From contig JAVBTA010000004.1 in NCBI GenBank assembly GCA_031556375.1, positions 66,722 through 130,721 of the forward strand: a stretch of DNA of 64,000 bases, given 5' to 3'. Made by a program: the position numbers and the translations under genes. Of the stretch, positions 1-9,335 are shown piece by piece (positions within the stretch are counted from its first letter, which is position 1; every line of letters starts with the position of its first letter). The stretch is from BNXB01 sp031556375. Its GTDB lineage: Bacteria > Bacteroidota > Bacteroidia > Bacteroidales > Azobacteroidaceae. Below the pieces are notes generated by a model, which was not told where the DNA came from, made no database searches, and saw only the letters and a program-made list of their open reading frames with translations.

Positions 1-1061
1 TAGATGATATGAACCAATTATGGGTCATGGATATTGGTATGCCTGGTCCCGATAAGGGAAAAGGGGGTAAACATATTATCCTGCCGCCGAACTACACTGG
101 ACAAGTTCCTGATGGATATTATGTAGGAAAATCTACGACTAACCAGGTTTTAGTATTATTGCGCGCAATCCCGTTAGACAACAATCCGGAAACAGGCGAA
201 AAACTAATGAAATCCGTAAAAGTATATCCTTTGGGAAAACCGGCTGCTGAAGTCAACTGGATACACCTGAATGATAAACCGGGCGATTTTACTCCTGTTC
301 GCTGGGAAGACAATATTGGCTATTGGGAACGTTTGGCCAAATTTATCAACGAAGAACCGGCCAATCCTGAATACCGCACCTGGTACGGCGAATTAGCCGA
401 GTTGGGTATTGAAAAAGGAAAGCCGTTCAATCCCGATGCACGCACAAAAGCTATTCTGGAAAAAGCGGCTAAAACCGCTAATGCCATCATGCGCGTACAA
501 TCCTTTGCAGACCGTAGTGCAGACCGAATCGTGTGGCAAGACCGCCAATGGGAATGGGCTGTATTGCGTTATGCCGGTGATGGCAAATTTAATACCGAAA
601 ACTACGTAGACCTGTATGCCCGTGAAAAATGGTTCTATCAGGCTCAAATCGAATCGCCAGCCATGTTCAACCGCGCTCCGGGTGCAGGTTCTTTGTATTG
701 GTTGGGTATGAAAGATAATACCGGTAAATACCTGGACGGAAGTAAAACTTACAAATTGACAGTCCCTCAACCTGTTCCAGGCAAGCTGTTCTGGTCCATT
801 ACCATTTACGACAACGAAACCCGCAGCGAGATCGCCACAGAACAAAATAAAGCGGCTCTGCGATCAATGTTCGAATTGAAAGACGAAAAAGGAGCTACAG
901 TCGAGTTGTATTTCGGACCCAAAGCGCCTGCAGGTAAAGAAAACGTATGGATTCAAACCCTACCCGATAAAGGTTGGTTTACCTATTTCCGTATCTATGG
1001 TCCCGAAGCTCCCGCTTTTGACGGCAGTTGGAAGCCAGGCGATTTCGAGGAGGTAAAATAA
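1..1061 (+). CDS. DUF1254/DUF1214 family protein, 5'-truncated by the window edge
   Basis: The reading frame is open to the left edge, so the Met at position 9 is probably internal. The visible start (IILPPNYTGQVPDGYYVGKS, then a VLVLLRAIP stretch) matches the end of a DUF1254 domain. The last 110 or so residues (PQPVPGKLFWSITIYD, a YFGPKAP segment, WIQTLPDKGWFTYFRIYGP) match DUF1214. Full family members usually exceed 400 residues, so roughly a quarter to a third of the N-terminus is outside the window. Biochemical function is not established for the family; members are generally exported. The sulfatase gene begins 31 bp downstream on the same strand, so the two are probably co-transcribed. 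Confidence 0.8.
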   Translation, partial: DDMNQLWVMDIGMPGPDKGKGGKHIILPPNYTGQVPDGYYVGKSTTNQVLVLLRAIPLDNNPETGEKLMKSVKVYPLGKPAAEVNWIHLNDKPGDFTPVRWEDNIGYWERLAKFINEEPANPEYRTWYGELAELGIEKGKPFNPDARTKAILEKAAKTANAIMRVQSFADRSADRIVWQDRQWEWAVLRYAGDGKFNTENYVDLYAREKWFYQAQIESPAMFNRAPGAGSLYWLGMKDNTGKYLDGSKTYKLTVPQPVPGKLFWSITIYDNETRSEIATEQNKAALRSMFELKDEKGATVELYFGPKAPAGKENVWIQTLPDKGWFTYFRIYGPEAPAFDGSWKPGDFEEVK

Positions 1062-1092
1062 ATAACATCCACAGAATTTTCACTATAATATT

Positions 1093-2664
1093 ATGAATCT
1101 AAAAAAAACAATCAAAAAATGTGGTCAGGTTGCAGCCGTTGGGGCTATACTGGCAGTTGGGGCTATTGTCCCTCAGAAAGCTGAAGCCCAGCAAAAGGCT
1201 AAAACAGGGAAACCCAATATCCTCGTCATCATGGGAGATGATATAGGTTGGTTTAATCCTAGTTGTTATAACCGTGGAATGATGGGTTATCAAACCCCAA
1301 ACATCGACCGTATAGCCAATGAGGGAGCAATATTTATGACCTGGTACGGGCAACAAAGTTGTACTGCCGGTCGGGCGGCCTTTGTTACCGGGCAATCTCC
1401 GATACGCACAGGATTAACAAAAGTTGGAATGCCGGGAGCCGATATTGGTTTACGCCCGGAAGATCCAAGTGTTGCCGAATTACTGAAATCCCTGGGATAT
1501 ACTACAGGTCAATTTGGAAAGAACCACTTGGGAGACAAAGATGAATTTTTGCCGACAGCACATGGCTTTGATGAATTTTTCGGTAATTTATATCACTTGA
1601 ATGCTGAAGAAGAACCTGAGAATCCCGATTACCCGAAAAATCCGAACTACCGAAAAAACTTCGGCCCTCGCGGTGTGATTCGCAGTACCGCTGATGGAAA
1701 AGTTGAGGATACAGGTCCCCTTACAAAGAAACGAATGGAAACGGTCGATGAGGAATTCACCACTGCTGCCGTAGATTTTATTGATAGACAAGCAAAATCC
1801 GGCAAACCTTTCTTTTGTTATTACAACTCCACCCGTATGCACGTGTTTACCCACCTAAGTCCAAAGTATGACGGAAAAACCGGGCTTGGCATTTATGCAG
1901 ACGGAATGACTGAACATGACGATAATGTAGGTATCTTGTTGAAAAAATTGGACGAATTGGGTATTACCGACAATACCATTATTGTATATACAACCGATAA
2001 TGGAGCTGAAGTGATGAGTTGGCCTGACGGAGGAACAACTCCATTTCGTGGCGAAAAAGCAACTAATTGGGAAGGCGGTTTCCGTGTCCCAACATTAATT
2101 CGCTGGCCGGAAACTATCAAACCGGGAACTATTGTCAACGGTATGTGTGCCCATGAAGATTTAATTCCTACGTTTTGCGCGGCAGCGGGTGAACCCAATA
2201 TCGTAGAAAAATGTAAAAAAGGATATGCCGCAGCAGGAAAAACGTTCAAAGTACATTTGGATGGCTACAATCTGATTCCTTATTTGAAAGGCGAAGTCAA
2301 GGAATCGCCCCGGAATGAATTTATTTATTGGAGTGATGACGGCGATGTATTGGCTGTACGTTACGGGCGTTTCAAAATGTCGTTCATGGAACAAAATAGT
2401 CAAGGACTTGATGTTTGGTTGAATCAATTCGATAAGCTCAGAGGCGTACGGTTCTACGATATGTTAGGAGATCCTTTCGAACGCGCTTCTGAATCAGTAG
2501 ATTATGGCCGTTGGATGATAGAACATTCATTCCTTATATATGGCGCGACAGCCTATGTAGGGCAATGGTTATCTTCTTTCAAAGAATTCCCTCCAAGACA
2601 AAAACCTGCATCATTCAATCTCGATGAAGTGATGCGAAAACTGAGTGAACCCGCAAAAAATTGA
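1093..2664 (+). CDS. Sulfatase (type I, formylglycine-dependent), exported
   Basis: A 523-residue alkaline-phosphatase-superfamily sulfatase that hydrolyses sulfate esters. The N-terminus is a signal peptide (basic KKTIKK, hydrophobic AAVGAILAVGAIV, cleavage near AEA-QQ). The catalytic motif CTAGR at about residues 90-94 is the C-x-A/P-x-R core that anaerobic sulfatase-maturating enzymes oxidise at Cys90 to formylglycine. The metal ligands MGDD (about 47-50) and TTDNGAE (about 300) are present. The C-terminal half is arylsulfatase-like. The substrate cannot be read from the sequence. It sits directly after the DUF1254 gene and is followed by a clear terminator, so the pair forms the 3' end of an operon. 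No maturase gene is in the window. Confidence 0.93.
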   Translation: MNLKKTIKKCGQVAAVGAILAVGAIVPQKAEAQQKAKTGKPNILVIMGDDIGWFNPSCYNRGMMGYQTPNIDRIANEGAIFMTWYGQQSCTAGRAAFVTGQSPIRTGLTKVGMPGADIGLRPEDPSVAELLKSLGYTTGQFGKNHLGDKDEFLPTAHGFDEFFGNLYHLNAEEEPENPDYPKNPNYRKNFGPRGVIRSTADGKVEDTGPLTKKRMETVDEEFTTAAVDFIDRQAKSGKPFFCYYNSTRMHVFTHLSPKYDGKTGLGIYADGMTEHDDNVGILLKKLDELGITDNTIIVYTTDNGAEVMSWPDGGTTPFRGEKATNWEGGFRVPTLIRWPETIKPGTIVNGMCAHEDLIPTFCAAAGEPNIVEKCKKGYAAAGKTFKVHLDGYNLIPYLKGEVKESPRNEFIYWSDDGDVLAVRYGRFKMSFMEQNSQGLDVWLNQFDKLRGVRFYDMLGDPFERASESVDYGRWMIEHSFLIYGATAYVGQWLSSFKEFPPRQKPASFNLDEVMRKLSEPAKN

Positions 2665-2690
2665 TATTTTGTAAAATATGTAAGAATATA

Positions 2691-2730
2691 GGGGCTGAAT
2701 TCCGAGAAGGATTCAGCCTCTTTTCTTTTT
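2691..2730 (+). terminator. Rho-independent terminator after the sulfatase gene
   Basis: GGGGCTGAAT (2691-2700) pairs with ATTCAGCCTC (2711-2720) apart from one G-U, with extra pairing toward the loop, and is followed by TTTTCTTTTT. It ends the DUF1254-sulfatase transcript. Confidence 0.85.
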
Positions 2731-2836
2731 ATTATCAACAATTTACGTTTCCCCAATTCAATATAACAAGTTTCTATATTCTCAAACTTTATATACAGTA
2801 CAGGTGTTTTTAAGATAAACATAAATAACATAAGCC

Positions 2837-3028
2837 ATGGCAACTAAAGAAACATCAAACACCGAAAGAATTCATTTTACGAGTATCGTCAGTGAAACAA
2901 AGAATCTTATCCTGGAAGAACCGGATAATGAAGAAAGTACAGTTTTAGGTCATGCGACAGATGTGGAAGTCAAAAAAGCTGTCGAGTTACTGAATCCGGA
3001 TCCTTACAGCTTAAAAAGTCGAGGATAA
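2837..3028 (+). CDS. Small hypothetical protein (63 aa)
   Basis: Not recognised. A short acidic, soluble ORF with no signal peptide or membrane segment. It begins with a good ATG (GCCATGGC context) after the sulfatase terminator but has no obvious TAnnTTTG promoter. The text (NTERIHFTSIVSETKNLIL, then VEVKKAVELLNPDPYSL) has protein-like composition, but I know of no family. It may be a genuine small gene or the start of a decayed longer one, since a second fragmentary ORF follows at 3045-3137. Confidence 0.35.
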   Translation: MATKETSNTERIHFTSIVSETKNLILEEPDNEESTVLGHATDVEVKKAVELLNPDPYSLKSRG

Positions 3029-3044
3029 ACAAATCTGATTTAAG

Positions 3045-3137
3045 GTGTCTCCATTTGCCAAGAAATTGAGTAATCCAAGATGGATCTATGTAGCTCCCAA
3101 TGGAAATGACAAAACATCAAAAATATTATTTAAATGA
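3045..3137 (+). pseudogene. Possible gene fragment (GTG-started 30-codon ORF)
   Basis: Beginning at a GTG, this frame reads SPFAKKLSNPRWIYVAPNGN and continues DKTSKILFK before a stop. The stretch IYVAPNGND resembles the N-terminal strand of right-handed beta-helix polysaccharide-lyase-like proteins (commonly YYVAPNGND), but nothing else of such a domain follows. It is a weak hint of a remnant, not a supported gene. Confidence 0.2.
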
Positions 3138-3250
3138 GTTAAAAGCAAATGTTATTTTTATCAAATACAAAAAAATTAAAACAATAATTGTACATTTACG
3201 GCTCTGTTAGGGGATCCTGACAAAACTTATTATAAAAGGCAGCCCAACAA

Positions 3251-4501
3251 ATGAAAAACAATATATGGATGAGAAAAGCGACTTTCCTTTTGGGATTAAT
3301 GCTTTTCCTGTCAGGCGTAACTTTTGCACAAGAAAGTTTATCCGACCCAATACCGGAGAACAATGCCGATACTCTTTCTTTTCCGGATCGTTTCATCCAT
3401 AAATTCGGGTTGGAAGTCCGCCCTGAGTATATTGTTCCTACCAATATTTTCCTCCAAGGTGAAAATAAGGAATGGATGCCTATTAAAAATTCTTCTGCCG
3501 TACATCTAAAATATTCATTTCAGTTTCAGCCCAACACTTACGTAGACCGGATTTATGGTGGCGCCTATCAAGGATTTGGATTAGCTCGTTACGATTTTGG
3601 CAATCCGAAAGAAATTGGGAATCCTGTTGCCTTGTATCTATTCCAGGGCGCTCGTATCGCCAAAATTCTCGATCAATTATCATTAAATTACGAATGGAAT
3701 TTCGGCATTTCGGCTGGCTGGAAACCATATGACCGGTACAACAATTATTATAATGTGATGATAGGGTCTAAAGTTAACGCCTATCTCAATGCCAACTTCT
3801 ATCTGAATTGGATGGTTTCGCCCAAGATCGATCTGAATGCAGGTTTTGCCCTGACCCACTTTTCAAATGGGAATACCAAATTCCCTAATTTAGGGTTAAA
3901 TACTGTAGGATTAAAATTAGGCATGGCTTATAATTTCAACAGGGAGAGTAATCGTCTTTCGAAGCCATTGTTTAGAGCTCCAATTCCGAAGTTTCCCAAA
4001 CATATCAGTTATGACCTGGTACTGTTTGGTTCCTGGCGGAGAAAAGGAGTTTATGTTAACGGGGGAGAGTTTCAGGTACCCTCTCCTAATGCATATCCGG
4101 TTTTAGGATTCAATTTTGCTCCTATGTATAACTTCGGATATAAATTCCGGGCGGGAATATCTCTGGATGGTGTCTATGACGGAAGCGCCAATGTTTACGA
4201 AGAAAACAATGAATTCTGTATTCCTCTTGTTTACAAACAACTGGCATTAGGACTGTCGGCACGGGGAGAATATATCATGCCTTACTTCACTGTCGGAATA
4301 GGTCTGGGCGTAAATGTAATACATGGAGGAGGAGATCTCAAATCCTGTTACCAGATTCTGGCTCTTAAAACCGAGATCTCCCGTAATGCCTATCTTCATA
4401 TCGGATATAGCCTCCACAATTTTGAAACCCCCAATTTCCTGATGTTAGGAATAGGATACAGGTTCAATAACCAGTATCCTTGTTTTCATCGGAATCGTTG
4501 A
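3251..4501 (+). CDS. PagL-like acyloxyacyl hydrolase / outer-membrane beta-barrel (lipid A 3-O-deacylase family)
   Basis: A 416-residue outer-membrane protein. The signal peptide is clear from Met7 (MRKATFLLGLMLFLSGVTFA, cleaved before QES), so translation may start at 3269 rather than 3251. The segment LTHFSNGN around residues 201-208 carries the His-x-Ser pair (His203, Ser205) that is catalytic in PagL, which removes the 3-O acyl chain of lipid A. Alternating aromatic and polar strands run through the protein. It is longer than PagL of Proteobacteria (about 185 aa), as usual for the Bacteroidota versions, which carry a second barrel-like half (from about 250). A near-consensus -7 (TACATTTAC, 3189-3197) lies upstream. 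The gene ends 6 bp from the convergent GH130 gene. Confidence 0.78.
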   Translation: MKNNIWMRKATFLLGLMLFLSGVTFAQESLSDPIPENNADTLSFPDRFIHKFGLEVRPEYIVPTNIFLQGENKEWMPIKNSSAVHLKYSFQFQPNTYVDRIYGGAYQGFGLARYDFGNPKEIGNPVALYLFQGARIAKILDQLSLNYEWNFGISAGWKPYDRYNNYYNVMIGSKVNAYLNANFYLNWMVSPKIDLNAGFALTHFSNGNTKFPNLGLNTVGLKLGMAYNFNRESNRLSKPLFRAPIPKFPKHISYDLVLFGSWRRKGVYVNGGEFQVPSPNAYPVLGFNFAPMYNFGYKFRAGISLDGVYDGSANVYEENNEFCIPLVYKQLALGLSARGEYIMPYFTVGIGLGVNVIHGGGDLKSCYQILALKTEISRNAYLHIGYSLHNFETPNFLMLGIGYRFNNQYPCFHRNR

Positions 4502-4507
4502 TTCTTC

Positions 4508-5653
4508 TTATTGTTTCTGATTTTCCGGATCATATATAGCCACAGCAACTCTGGAATCGGCACAACCATAGTACAGAAACCATTTATTCCGATAATAAGT
4601 TAATCCTTCTATAAACACTGTTCCTGCCGGATACTGACCACTTTTTTCAAAATCATCCTGAGGTATCAGAAACGGCTTATCCAATCGTGTAATAAATTTT
4701 GCAGGATCATTTGCATCGAATAAAGCCTGTCCTGCACAATAAGCATTTGCAGTATAAGAAGAATCCCTATCGGCCCCGCTTCTGTTCTTTCCATTGTAAA
4801 GAAGAACAATCCCTTTATCCGTCAATACAGCCGGAGGACCGCACTCTGTCAGATCGCTATCAAAATATCCTTTACGCGGAGTAAATAAAGCTTTTAGCTC
4901 ATTCTTTTCGTTTAACATCGGAGTCCAATCGATCAAATTATCTGAAGTTGCAACATTTACCAGTCGCTCTCCCCAATACATCCAGTATTTGCCATTGATC
5001 TTCGCAATGACCAACTTACCATCAACGAGTTTTGTAACTATAGAAGCTGACTTGGTAAATACATTATAAAACCGGCCATCGTGCGCTTTGGCAAAAGCCG
5101 ATCCATGTTTCGTCCAGTGTACCAGGTCTTTGGAAGTCGCAACTGCCAGACGCGCCAGTTTCCGGTTCCATTGTGTATACATCATAACATAAGTACCATC
5201 TTCAGTGACAGCAATACGGGGATCTTCACAACCTCCGGGCCATTCCTGTTCGGTTTGATTGTCTTTATCAGGATAAAAAACCGGAGTAGACTTCCTTTCA
5301 AAATGGATACCATCAGTAGATGAGGCATATCCAAGACGGGATGTCCGTTTTCCGATTCCTTTACCGGATTTATCTTCAGCCCTGTAGAGTACAACTATTT
5401 TACCGTCGATAACAGTCGCGGCAGGATTAAAAGTATCATTAGACTCCCAATCGGTTGAGTCTCCTATCATCGGGCAAAAGAAACGGGTAGTCGAATCAGG
5501 AGTTATCACAGGATTAGCGCCTGCCGGACGGACAAATTCGCCTAAGGTCCAATCAGGTAAAGAAGATTTGTCACCTTCGATCTTCTTTTCCGACTGACAA
5601 GTAAACAGACCGATTACCAGCATAAAAAGGGTTAACAAGCACGTATTTTTCAT
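4508..5653 (-). CDS. GH130-family glycoside phosphorylase/hydrolase lipoprotein
   Basis: A 381-residue five-bladed beta-propeller enzyme of family GH130, which acts on beta-mannosides by phosphorolysis or, in some subfamilies, hydrolysis. Visible family motifs are FNPAA (about 75-79), a LYRAEDK strand, GGCEDPRI (about 140-147) and GPPAVL with a LLYNGKNR strand. The N-terminus ends in a lipobox (LFTC, Cys19), so the enzyme is probably surface- or periplasm-anchored. Whether it is a phosphorylase or a mannosidase depends on phosphate-binding residues that I cannot place confidently. It is the last gene of the leftward PUL A, 5 bp downstream of the GH2 gene, and probably cleaves the same beta-mannosidic substrate or its products. 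Confidence 0.88.
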   Translation of the reverse strand: MKNTCLLTLFMLVIGLFTCQSEKKIEGDKSSLPDWTLGEFVRPAGANPVITPDSTTRFFCPMIGDSTDWESNDTFNPAATVIDGKIVVLYRAEDKSGKGIGKRTSRLGYASSTDGIHFERKSTPVFYPDKDNQTEQEWPGGCEDPRIAVTEDGTYVMMYTQWNRKLARLAVATSKDLVHWTKHGSAFAKAHDGRFYNVFTKSASIVTKLVDGKLVIAKINGKYWMYWGERLVNVATSDNLIDWTPMLNEKNELKALFTPRKGYFDSDLTECGPPAVLTDKGIVLLYNGKNRSGADRDSSYTANAYCAGQALFDANDPAKFITRLDKPFLIPQDDFEKSGQYPAGTVFIEGLTYYRNKWFLYYGCADSRVAVAIYDPENQKQ

Positions 5654-5658
5654 ATTAT

Positions 5659-8373
5659 TTATAATTTAATTTTAACTACCTCTGTATTTAGATTAAAACC
5701 TTTTACTACCAACTGATATTCTCCGGAAGGTAAATGCTTCATATCAGTCTCTATAGAAACTGAAGCGCCTTCATTTGGCAATAAATTGATAAAGTTATCC
5801 GTATAAAAAGACGGACGAACAGGACTTCCGTTTTTATCCAGCCACTGGATCTGAGTAAAGAATGACAGAGTTTTACCTGAATTTTTTAGACTTAAATCGA
5901 TGAAATGTTTTCCGTTTTCAATACGGGTTTTATATTTTGTCTGAACTTTTGTTTTCTGTAATTTATTAATATCCTGGAATCCGGCTGTTGTTGGCCCTGT
6001 TAAAGTCGTTTTTCCTTCGTATTTATTTGTGGAACGCCAGTAGAAATTATCTCCCACTTGTTTTCCTTTTTCATCAAATAAGCGCAATTTAATAAAGTGA
6101 ACTGCAGATATAATTGCAGGAAATTCAATTTTAAAAACATCATTTGCGGCTCCATCCTCAGGAAGATCTACTTTAGATTCCTTCGAAAATACTTTTTTCA
6201 TGTTCAGATCATAAACCTCTGCTGTCACCTTATAATTCTTAAATGACTGGTAATAATCATTAACTACCGAAACTGTATTTTTCAGATAATCGAATTGAGG
6301 ATGCAAAGGTGCGCAAGCATTTTGCGCAGCATATAAAGCGGCTGTAGGCTCTAAAGACCAGTCCCACATACGTCCGCAGACCTGACGAATAGGAGAATTA
6401 TGATACCAGAACAAAAATCCCGAGCAGTAACGATCACCATAATTCAACTTATTATAATTCCAGACTTCCCAGATGCTTTTATAATTGAAAGCGCCCACAA
6501 ACTGCCCTTTCATTGCAAATTCATCTATACTCTTTGATTCTCCATACTCGTTTGTCAAAGCAACGTACAAAGATGACATCTGGTGGAAACCATTTCCATC
6601 GGAATAATCCCATGCTGCCTTATTGACCGGCCAAAGGTCTTTTTCCGGCATCATCTCACGCAAACATTCTACTGTCGGCAGACAAGGCGCTCCGTATTCA
6701 GGGTTAAAACCATCCACTCTACTACCACGATCCGAGGCTGTATTCTCATAATGACGCATAATATTCACTGTCTTATAAGGACTTCCGTCATGGACACCAT
6801 CACATTCGGATTGCATCTGATAACCTCTTGTTCCATCCAAACACATGATCAGGTCTTTACAATGAGGCATTTCGGTCGATTCATTTGAACCTACATAATA
6901 GGCCAAACTGGCGTGGTTACGGATCCGTTTTACTGTAGACGCTACATTTTTAAGATATAAACCTAAATCATATGGGTGTTTGGTATCACCGGTCATCCAG
7001 AATTCAGTCCAGACCATTATTCCCAATTCATCGCACAACTGATAGAAATAATCGGATTCTGTAATACCTCCTGCCCAGAAACGAATCAGGTTAACTCCCG
7101 ATTGTGCTGTATAACGCAGTTCCGCATAAGTTCTTTCATCAGAGTTACGAAGCATATTTTCCGGCAACCAGTTGGTCCCTTTGATAAAAATCGGTTTACC
7201 GTTTACATAGAAAGTTCTTGATTTATAAGGAGTTAATGTATCCGATGTAATCTCACGGATACCAAAACGACTATCTATCGCATCGACAGTTTCACCTTTG
7301 ATTACGGCTTTGAAATTCAGATCATATAATTCTTGTTTGCCTTTGTTTACAGGCCACCACAAACGCGGGTTGTTAATTGCCAGTTGCGGAAATTCTTCAG
7401 GAGTAAAAACGACCTCTTTAACTTCACCACGGAACAACTTAACTTCTTTCTCAAAACTGATTTTTTCACCTTTGAATTCTCCGATCACTTTTACCGTCTG
7501 ATTAGAAAAAGTCGGGTTAGAAACTTCAACCGAAACGGTTTGTACCGAACGGGTATAATCGGATTTAGGAAATTTCGATTTAACAAATGGATGAGCCAGT
7601 TTAACATTACCTGTAGTAAAAATGGAAATATCTTTCCAAATTCCTGTATTACGGTCACGTATGCCATCGAGGAAAGTAAAATCCCAACCTACGGTCATCA
7701 ACATGCTAACATTCTTTCCTATCTCTCCGTTACCTCCGTTTTGAAATTCGTCTTTCGCTCCGAAAGATTTTTGTCCTTTAGGCTTAACCGTTCCTGGAAC
7801 ATCGATCGGATATACTTTGATTGCCAACACGTTTTTCTTATCAAATTGTACATAATCCGTTATGTCGATCTGATCTAAATAAAACATTCCGGATATATTT
7901 CCAACCATATTCCCGTTCAACCATATTTCGGCCCTGTAATTGATACCATCGACCTGTAACCATGTCTTTTTGCCTGAGTGCTGATCTTTGAGCAGGTCGA
8001 ATTCAGTTCTAAACCAGTATGTATAAAAATCCCGGCCCGCATGATAGAGATCGGGAATCAGGTTGGATTCTAGCTTGTTATTCATTCCGAAATACGGCTC
8101 CAGATATACTTTATTGTATACCAAAGAATTGAGTACCGTACCCGGGACTATTGCCGGCATCCAGTCGGACGTAGATGCTTTCAGAGTAGAAACATCCTCA
8201 ATTTTGAATGAGACGTCTCCGGCTTTTTTCATCTTCCAGGTAAACGATCCCTGATGGCCGTCTTTAGATATTAATACATAATTATAATCCCGCTCTTTCA
8301 GAACATTTTGTGAAAATGCGGAGAAAAATACGACGAAAAAGAGAGTTGTTAATAAATTAATTTTACGTTTCAT
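5659..8373 (-). CDS. Glycoside hydrolase family 2 (beta-mannosidase / exo-beta-glucosaminidase-like clade), exported
   Basis: A 904-residue GH2 enzyme with a signal peptide (cleaved near FSA-FSQ). Order: sugar-binding beta-sandwich (about 60-250), Ig-like domain (265-365), TIM barrel from about 370, then C-terminal Ig-like domains. The likely acid/base is Glu498 in GSNES, and the nucleophile Glu559 in FNPEYG, matching the SEYG-type motif of beta-mannosidases and endo-beta-mannosidases. The barrel has NLIRFWAGG and GIMVWTEF, typical of the clade that holds CsxA exo-glucosaminidases and plant endo-beta-mannosidases, so the substrate could be beta-mannose or beta-glucosamine. The adjacent GH130 favours a beta-mannoside. 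A large hairpin separates this gene from the susD/DUF3823 genes upstream. Confidence 0.92.
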   Translation of the reverse strand: MKRKINLLTTLFFVVFFSAFSQNVLKERDYNYVLISKDGHQGSFTWKMKKAGDVSFKIEDVSTLKASTSDWMPAIVPGTVLNSLVYNKVYLEPYFGMNNKLESNLIPDLYHAGRDFYTYWFRTEFDLLKDQHSGKKTWLQVDGINYRAEIWLNGNMVGNISGMFYLDQIDITDYVQFDKKNVLAIKVYPIDVPGTVKPKGQKSFGAKDEFQNGGNGEIGKNVSMLMTVGWDFTFLDGIRDRNTGIWKDISIFTTGNVKLAHPFVKSKFPKSDYTRSVQTVSVEVSNPTFSNQTVKVIGEFKGEKISFEKEVKLFRGEVKEVVFTPEEFPQLAINNPRLWWPVNKGKQELYDLNFKAVIKGETVDAIDSRFGIREITSDTLTPYKSRTFYVNGKPIFIKGTNWLPENMLRNSDERTYAELRYTAQSGVNLIRFWAGGITESDYFYQLCDELGIMVWTEFWMTGDTKHPYDLGLYLKNVASTVKRIRNHASLAYYVGSNESTEMPHCKDLIMCLDGTRGYQMQSECDGVHDGSPYKTVNIMRHYENTASDRGSRVDGFNPEYGAPCLPTVECLREMMPEKDLWPVNKAAWDYSDGNGFHQMSSLYVALTNEYGESKSIDEFAMKGQFVGAFNYKSIWEVWNYNKLNYGDRYCSGFLFWYHNSPIRQVCGRMWDWSLEPTAALYAAQNACAPLHPQFDYLKNTVSVVNDYYQSFKNYKVTAEVYDLNMKKVFSKESKVDLPEDGAANDVFKIEFPAIISAVHFIKLRLFDEKGKQVGDNFYWRSTNKYEGKTTLTGPTTAGFQDINKLQKTKVQTKYKTRIENGKHFIDLSLKNSGKTLSFFTQIQWLDKNGSPVRPSFYTDNFINLLPNEGASVSIETDMKHLPSGEYQLVVKGFNLNTEVVKIKL

Positions 8374-8544
8374 GTTTAAATATTTGACTTAATGTTTTTT
8401 ATCCATATTTTCCTTTAATTATGAGGCCGATAAAGTAATGATAATTTTAAATAAATTATTCAGAAAAAAAGCAAAAGCTACTGTAAGATGGTAATTTTGA
8501 TCGAAATGGCAAAAAAACAGAGAATCTTTTTTTATTTTTTATCA

Positions 8545-8611
8545 AATAAGGATTCCGGAATGGATGTACCAAAAACTCTATTTTTGATACATCCTCCGGA
8601 ATAAACTTATT
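8545..8611 (-). other. Large imperfect hairpin between the sus genes and the GH genes of PUL A
   Basis: A nested inverted repeat: AATAAG/CTTATT, ATTCCGG/CCGGAAT, GGATGTA/TACATCC and CAAAAA/TTTTTG with small mismatches and a 5-nt loop. It begins 2 bp after the DUF3823 stop codon. On the minus strand no U-tract follows, so it does not look like a simple terminator; an mRNA 3'-end stabiliser or processing site between two parts of the operon is more likely. The rest of 8374-8544 holds no gene. Confidence 0.65.
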
Positions 8612-8613
8612 CT

Positions 8614-9306
8614 TTATAAAGTAATTGAGATAGTTTGGCTATAATTAATCACATTTTCGGTCTTTGCTCCGATACGCAAATAAATTTTATTCCCATTGGA
8701 CTGTATTTTGTACAGATTTGATTTAAATGTGCTGTTGTTTGCCAAATCAAATTCGATCACACCTTCTGTTTGATTAACCACGACCCGCCCTGAATAGTTA
8801 GAACTTCCATTATCCACTCCCGGTGCAAAATTCCAGTAACCATACACTTCTGCTACTTTGTATGACGAATTTGTTGGGGTTACCTTATACGAAATTGAGA
8901 CTTTTTGTCCACTGGCAGTAGCAGAAGCCGTGATTCGAGAATAAGGCGTTGCTTTGAGATCGAGAGAAGTTTGTCCATTGACGGTCACAAGCTGTTCACA
9001 TTTGTTAACAAACGGGCCGTTTACTACAATTCTGTACTCAGCATTAAACATTTGGGAATTCTCGAATGAGCCGTCGTATTTAGCATAAAAATCGATGGAT
9101 TTTGTGGCATCCGTATTTTGCTCGAACATATTGATAATTACACCTGTAGATCCTTGTACGGGTAACGGAATGGGTTCATTCGTCTCTGCATCCAGTACAC
9201 GTCCTTTGATTCCTCCGCTCGGAGCATCGTAGTTGTCAAGTTCATTCAGACAGCTTGTCATCAGGAAAGTACAGGCAATTGCTATTAATAAATTTATCTT
9301 TTTCAT
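8614..9306 (-). CDS. DUF3823 lipoprotein (SusE/F-position surface glycan-binding candidate)
   Basis: A 230-residue lipoprotein (lipobox LMTSC, Cys19) followed by LDNYDAP and GGIKGRVLDAETNEPIPLP, the typical opening of DUF3823 proteins, an N-terminal carboxypeptidase-regulatory-like beta-sandwich. The second half is another beta-rich domain. These proteins occupy the SusE/SusF position immediately after SusD and are assumed to bind glycan at the cell surface; that function is inference from position. It lies 29 bp after the SusD gene in PUL A. Confidence 0.85.
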   Translation of the reverse strand: MKKINLLIAIACTFLMTSCLNELDNYDAPSGGIKGRVLDAETNEPIPLPVQGSTGVIINMFEQNTDATKSIDFYAKYDGSFENSQMFNAEYRIVVNGPFVNKCEQLVTVNGQTSLDLKATPYSRITASATASGQKVSISYKVTPTNSSYKVAEVYGYWNFAPGVDNGSSNYSGRVVVNQTEGVIEFDLANNSTFKSNLYKIQSNGNKIYLRIGAKTENVINYSQTISITL

Positions 9307-9335
9307 ATGTACTTTATTATTTTTTATACTTACAA

